DNA of 64,000 bases, taken from NCBI RefSeq assembly GCF_019669085.1, contig NZ_AP024401.1, positions 186,001 through 250,000 on the forward strand, read 5' to 3'. The notes beneath the pieces are model-generated. The model was not told where the DNA came from. It made no database searches and saw nothing but the letters and a program-made list of their open reading frames with translations. Source of the DNA: Borrelia sp. HM. Its GTDB lineage: Bacteria > Spirochaetota > Spirochaetia > Borreliales > Borreliaceae. The translations under genes were made by a program, and so were the position numbers. Shown one piece after another: positions 59,984-64,000 of this stretch (within the stretch, counting starts at the first letter, position 1; each line of letters begins with the position of its first letter).

Positions 59984-61082
59984 TAAATTTAAAGAAAATT
60001 ATATCACCATCTTGAACCACATAATCTTTACCCTCAAGCCTAAGACGACCTTTCTCTTTTACACCCTGAACACCTTGAAATTCAACTAAATCATTAAATG
60101 AATACACTTCTGCTTTAATAAAACCTCTTTGAAAATCACTGTGAATTATACCTGCAGCTTCAGGCGCTTTCATTCCATCTTGAAAAGTCCAAGCTCTAAC
60201 TTCTTGCACACCCGCAGTAAAATAGGTTCTTAATCCTAAAGCATAATAAGTTTTTCGTATCAAATTGCTAAGACCACTAACAGTTATTCCCATAGACTCA
60301 AGCATTGCCATTCTTTCACTTAAATCATCAATTTCAACAAGTTCTGCCTCAATTTTAGCACATAGAATTAAATAATCATTACCTTCACTGCAAGCTATAT
60401 CTTTTACAATATCTGTATATTTATTACCAGAAAGAGAATTTTCATCAACATTACACACATATATAACCTTTTTAATAGTCAAAAGATTTAAAGATTTGAT
60501 AAAATCATAACCAAATTTATCAAACTCAAATTCAATCGCTGGTCTAACATCTATCAAGTGACGTTCAAGATTCTTAAGCATTGAAACAATCATTTTTGCA
60601 TTTTCACTAATCTTTTTATCAGAACTTTTTACATTTCTTTCATTTTTTACAATGCTTTTCTGCACAGTATCAAGATCAGCAAGACATAATTCTGTATTAA
60701 TTGTATTTATATCTCTTTGTGGATTCACATTTCCATCAACATGAATTACATCTTTATCTTCAAAACATCTAACAACATGTACAATAATGGAAACCTCTCT
60801 AATATTTGCCAAAAATTTATTACCAAGTCCCTCTCCCTTAGAAGCTCCCTTCACAAGACCTGCAATGTCAACAAATTCTATTACAGCAGGAATAATTTTT
60901 TTTGATTCAACAAAATTAGCAATTTCTAAAAGCCTATCATCAGGAATTTCAACTATACCTACATTGGGATCAATAGTACAAAAAGGATAATTAGCAATTT
61001 CTGACTTAGATGCTGTTAAGGACGAAAATAAAGTAGATTTGCCAACATTCGGCAACCCCACTATTCCTACATTAAGTGCCAT
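59976..61082 (-). CDS. ychF: Ribosome-associated GTPase/ATPase YchF
   Basis: The 368-aa protein has the G1 loop GLPNVGKSTLFSSLT (residues 8-22), NYPFCTIDPNVG, DIAGLVKGASKGEGLGNKFLANIRE, and the C-terminal TGS domain (TYFTAGVQEVRAWTFQDGMKAPEAAGIIHSDFQRGFIKAEV). It is the OLA1/YchF family, which prefers ATP and associates with ribosomes. It overlaps the membrane-protein gene downstream by eight bases. Confidence 0.96.
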   Translation of the reverse strand: MALNVGIVGLPNVGKSTLFSSLTASKSEIANYPFCTIDPNVGIVEIPDDRLLEIANFVESKKIIPAVIEFVDIAGLVKGASKGEGLGNKFLANIREVSIIVHVVRCFEDKDVIHVDGNVNPQRDINTINTELCLADLDTVQKSIVKNERNVKSSDKKISENAKMIVSMLKNLERHLIDVRPAIEFEFDKFGYDFIKSLNLLTIKKVIYVCNVDENSLSGNKYTDIVKDIACSEGNDYLILCAKIEAELVEIDDLSERMAMLESMGITVSGLSNLIRKTYYALGLRTYFTAGVQEVRAWTFQDGMKAPEAAGIIHSDFQRGFIKAEVYSFNDLVEFQGVQGVKEKGRLRLEGKDYVVQDGDIIFFKFNV

Positions 61083-61109
61083 AAATAAAACTCCATAAAA
61101 TAATAAAAT

Positions 61110-63131
61110 TTAATTAGCCAAATAAGCAAATTCACCTCTACCTATCTGCTGATTAAAATTTACTTCAACAGACAAATTGTAATACCCATTAGGCTCCTCT
61201 TGGGGCCCTGAATAATTATACTCAAGCACATAAGTACCTGTTTTTTGCATCATAATTAAATCATAGACCTTAGACACTCCATCATAAGATGAAAAAGGAA
61301 TAACCGCACCTCCAGTTTCATTTGTTAAATATTGCAATTTAGGATCAATAGGATTATTGCCAAATAATATTAAATAAAATCGAATATCATTATTCTTATA
61401 ATAACTTAAAATAGTGTCTATAGAATATCTATTAAAAGAAGAACTGCCTAAATTTCCGTTACTAAAATAAATAACAGACCTTCTTGAGCTATTAGACATA
61501 AGTTCAGAACCTGCAAGTTTAAGACTAACATCCGTCTTTACATAGCTTGAATCATAATTTCCAAGGGAATTGGTCTTATGTATAGTACTCATTAAACTAT
61601 CAATATTATCTACCAAAGGTACACTTGTTGCATTTATAAAACTAAACTTCTTATTTTTTCTATATTTTAGAAGGGTATTGATACCCATAATCTGTTCTGA
61701 CTCATAATTTTTCATAGCAAAAGATTTATCAAAAACAATTGCAATATTCATATCATAAGAAGTATTAATATCATAAGCTATTTTAGGCTTAACGATATAA
61801 TATCTCTCATTAGCAATTGAAAAATTTTCACTCTTAAGACCAACAACTGGCAAACCACTTCTGTTGCTAACATTAAGTTCAACATAAATTTTAGAATTCT
61901 CAAGCCTAATGACTCGACGTACATCAACATTAAGACTATCATAAATACTAGAATCAGTCTTATAAATTGAAATATGAGCATTATCAAAGTCTGAAACAAT
62001 AACTTGATTATTAACATCAATGATTGAAGATGAAATTTTAGAATCAATCTTATCTGCTTTTAAAAGTTTAACAAATGTCTTTCTTAAAACACTATACTTA
62101 TAAACACCATACTTTGAAGATATAATAATATTATTCCCTGTAAAATCACTGCTAAGTCCTTCTATTGATTCAAGAGAAGTTGCAATAGAATATAAATGAT
62201 TACCACTAGTATCAAAAACCTCAATAGAATTTTTTGGAGAATCAGCTACATAAATATTACCATTTAAATATGTAATACCAGTAGGGCCCAAGAGTCCAGG
62301 ATATCCAACAGTTTTAAAGCCAAAATACAAAATAAAATTACCCTTAACATCAAATTTACTTATCCTCTTATTACCCCATTCACTAACATAAATATAATTT
62401 CTCTCATCAACTGTCATATACTGTGGTGCAAGCAATTCGCCAGCTTCAGTGCCTTTTTTCCCAATTGAACCCCTTTTAATACCAAAAGTTTTATCATATA
62501 TTCCAATCTCATCATTTGAATATAGTGTTACATATAGTAATTTTCCAAGCTCAATCATATCATAAGGTGATCTTAAAGAAGTTATTCCATCTTTAACCAG
62601 AACATTAATATTATTATTAGCATCAAAATGTAATATTTCATTTCCTACAAAATTAACAGCATAATATCCACCATATTGATTGGCTTTCAAAGATGTAATT
62701 TGATATCCATTTGGCCGCCTGTAAATAGAATTATCAAGAAAAGCAACTTGAATAAAGTTATCAACATCAAGTTCATTATTCAATGATATACCTCTTCTTT
62801 GCTCAATTGTAGATATTAATTGTCTAAGATAGGCTACTTTATACCCCTTGAATTGTAAATTCCGCCATTCCATTAAAGCTTCCTCAACATATCCTAATCT
62901 ATAATAAACATTACCTATCCAAAAATGATAATCAAGATTGTTTGGGTCAAAACTTAAAAGTTTTTTAAAAGACAAAAGAGCATCATCATAAAGTCCATCA
63001 TTATAAGAATTAAGTGCCCATCGCAATTCTTCTTGAGCATCCTTTTTGGTAACTATACCCTGAGCATTTAAAATCAATGCATTTCCAAAAAACAAAATAA
63101 TTATATTAAAAATTAAAATTATTCTCTTCAT
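61110..63131 (-). CDS. Exported TPR / NHL-repeat / VWA-like protein
   Basis: Started at the ATG at 63131, the 673-aa protein has a signal peptide (MKRIILIFNIIILFFGNALILNAQG), two TPR units (about residues 35-105), a beta-propeller region of NHL-like repeats (about 140-400; VDERNYIYVSEWGNKRISKF is typical), and a VWA-like domain (about 460-640) with MNIAIVFDKSFAM as a degenerate MIDAS (DxSxA instead of DxSxS). It is probably periplasmic. A longer start (63176) would hide the signal. Confidence 0.85.
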   Translation of the reverse strand: MKRIILIFNIIILFFGNALILNAQGIVTKKDAQEELRWALNSYNDGLYDDALLSFKKLLSFDPNNLDYHFWIGNVYYRLGYVEEALMEWRNLQFKGYKVAYLRQLISTIEQRRGISLNNELDVDNFIQVAFLDNSIYRRPNGYQITSLKANQYGGYYAVNFVGNEILHFDANNNINVLVKDGITSLRSPYDMIELGKLLYVTLYSNDEIGIYDKTFGIKRGSIGKKGTEAGELLAPQYMTVDERNYIYVSEWGNKRISKFDVKGNFILYFGFKTVGYPGLLGPTGITYLNGNIYVADSPKNSIEVFDTSGNHLYSIATSLESIEGLSSDFTGNNIIISSKYGVYKYSVLRKTFVKLLKADKIDSKISSSIIDVNNQVIVSDFDNAHISIYKTDSSIYDSLNVDVRRVIRLENSKIYVELNVSNRSGLPVVGLKSENFSIANERYYIVKPKIAYDINTSYDMNIAIVFDKSFAMKNYESEQIMGINTLLKYRKNKKFSFINATSVPLVDNIDSLMSTIHKTNSLGNYDSSYVKTDVSLKLAGSELMSNSSRRSVIYFSNGNLGSSSFNRYSIDTILSYYKNNDIRFYLILFGNNPIDPKLQYLTNETGGAVIPFSSYDGVSKVYDLIMMQKTGTYVLEYNYSGPQEEPNGYYNLSVEVNFNQQIGRGEFAYLAN

Positions 63132-63177
63132 AATTAAGCAAACACTATAAAAATTTGACATTATTAAACAAAACATA

Positions 63178-63262
63178 TTATCTATATTATACTATGTAAA
63201 TGTTTGTATATTAATATCTGTGATATTAATATACAAACATTTACATAGTATAATATAGATAA
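63178..63262. repeat. Perfect 41-bp inverted repeat between divergent genes
   Basis: The arms 63178-63218 and 63222-63262 are exact reverse complements, separated by only TGT. The next bases on each side (A and A) do not pair, so the ends are sharp. Each arm contains a TATAAT box reading outward: minus strand at 63191-63186 toward the TPR/NHL gene, plus strand at 63249-63254 toward lnt. As DNA it could extrude a cruciform; as RNA it would be a very stable hairpin. Confidence 0.97.
63249..63254 (+). promoter_or_regulatory. -10 box of lnt, mirrored on the other strand
   Basis: TATAAT lies at 63249-63254 in the right arm of the palindrome. Transcription would start about 63261, and lnt's ATG is at 63277 after GAGGG. 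The same box occurs in mirror image at 63186-63191 for the leftward gene. No strong -35 hexamer stands 17 bases upstream (TTAATA). Confidence 0.45.
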
Positions 63263-63276
63263 AAAAAAGAGGGTAA

Positions 63277-64000
63277 ATGAAAACAAAATATTTTTGTCTA
63301 GCTGCTTTTTCAGGAATTCTTACAACTCTAGCAATTCCAAATGAAATAGAAAATATGGGATATTCAATTATTGGGTTAATTGGATATATACCACTCTTCA
63401 TTGCATTAATAAAAACAAAAGATAAAAAAACTATTATTTATTTAACAATCTTTTACTTCTTAATAGCTAATAGTCTACAAAATTTTTGGCTTGCATTTTT
63501 TAAAGCATTTGGACTACTTACATTTTTAGGAGCAGTATCAGGTTATACTCTTCACTCGTTAGTTCTGGGATATTTATTATGTTATTCATTAAATGCTTTC
63601 AAAAATAAAACATTAACCTTAGCTATACTTTTCACATTCTATGATTATGCTAAATCAATCGGATTTGGTGCATACCCTTGGGGATTTTCAGCTTTCATGG
63701 TCAATAACTTTAATGAACTTATACAAGTAGCCGACATTTTTGGAGTGTTTTTTGTATGCTTTATTGTTTACTTTCTTAATGCGGGACTTGCAAATTTTTT
63801 TGTAGAACAAAACAAAATAAACACATTAAGCCTTTTGCTTTGTATCCTACTTGTAAGTACATCTTTTGCTTACGGAATCATTAAAAAAATAGAACTAAAT
63901 CCAATTTTAAAAAAAGAAATAGACACTCTAAACATTGCAGCCATACAACTAAATGGTGCTCCTTGGACTAGCAATCATAAAGCAGAAATTAAAAAATCTA
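63277..64000 (+). CDS. lnt: Apolipoprotein N-acyltransferase, N-terminal part
   Basis: Lnt adds the third acyl chain to lipoproteins. The frame from the ATG at 63277 (GAGGG upstream) is open to the window edge for 241 codons. It has about six membrane segments (for example GYSIIGLIGYIPLFIALI), the Lnt-type YPWGF segment (FGAYPWGFSAFMVN) with LIQVADIFGV, and the start of the nitrilase domain (LNIAAIQLNGAPW). The catalytic triad lies outside the window. The many lipoproteins of Borrelia are its substrates. Confidence 0.9.
   Translation, partial: MKTKYFCLAAFSGILTTLAIPNEIENMGYSIIGLIGYIPLFIALIKTKDKKTIIYLTIFYFLIANSLQNFWLAFFKAFGLLTFLGAVSGYTLHSLVLGYLLCYSLNAFKNKTLTLAILFTFYDYAKSIGFGAYPWGFSAFMVNNFNELIQVADIFGVFFVCFIVYFLNAGLANFFVEQNKINTLSLLLCILLVSTSFAYGIIKKIELNPILKKEIDTLNIAAIQLNGAPWTSNHKAEIKKS

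Noticed and set aside
63178-63262. Replicated telomere junction of the linear Borrelia chromosome
   Set aside because: Telomere fusions are palindromic through the centre; here a TGT centre breaks the symmetry, genes flank both sides at normal spacing, and the known telomere boxes are not arranged as expected.

Overview
The window is a piece of a Borrelia/Borreliella (spirochaete) main chromosome. It is very AT-rich and densely packed, with short or overlapping gene junctions. The gene order is the one I remember from the Borrelia burgdorferi chromosome from about BB0177 (rsmG) to BB0237 (lnt): mnmE-mnmG, flgN-flgK-flgL-fliW-csrA, murE-ddl, hflK-hflC, lmp1-mutL, efp, pstSCAB, fliG1-alaS, serS, rho-bactofilin-hbb-rpsT, lnt. 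The locus correspondence is from memory and no database was searched. Several proteins differ from the B. burgdorferi versions as I remember them (a short Lmp1, a large Gln/Lys repeat tract in the gene before it), so a relapsing-fever-group species is my tentative guess.

Layout. 1-3312 (minus): start of rsmG, then mnmG and mnmE, the tRNA wobble-uridine modification pair. 3540-7850 (plus): flagellar operon flgN, flgK, flgL, fliW, csrA. 7835-10522 (minus): tsaB-tsaE plus a small gene, then the rplT-rpmI-infC translation operon. 10703-12117 (plus): a membrane protein and a putative lipoprotein, both unknown. 12226-14177 (minus): tatD and a TPR protein. 14476-20608 (plus): prfA, prmC, rel and a large membrane protein. 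20605-23224 (minus): murE-ddl. Then come tRNA-Cys, a CorC/CBS membrane protein, hflK-hflC, a terminator, tRNA-Phe with a decayed tRNA-like copy behind it, and a degenerate HD-GYP protein. rsmD (minus) faces that protein. 29489-38991 (plus): galU, an unknown gene, a TPR/repeat exported protein, lmp1, mutL and a coiled-coil protein. A CAU-anticodon tRNA, a lipoprotein gene and efp follow.

40487-44632 is the phosphate transporter pstS-pstC-pstA-pstB, with a PstA carrying an inserted PstS-like domain. 44633-49894 (minus): ZIP transporter, alaS, fliG1, pgl, a small unknown gene and a frameshifted small gene. 49986-56054: dusA (plus), serS (minus), a lipoprotein and an M16 protease (plus). 56092-63131 (minus): rpmE, rho, bactofilin, hbb, rpsT, a membrane protein, ychF and a TPR/NHL/VWA exported protein. 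lnt (plus) runs off the right end.

Most of the window is housekeeping: translation, tRNA modification, cell wall, motility and phosphate uptake. I see no phage, insertion sequence, CRISPR array or defence locus. The best leads are a perfect 41-bp inverted repeat with mirrored TATAAT boxes between the TPR/NHL/VWA gene and lnt, the degenerate HD-GYP protein, the PstA/PstS-like fusion, the in-frame QQQDKTK repeat array, an EF-hand-like loop in FlgK, and the tRNA-Phe-like pseudogene.
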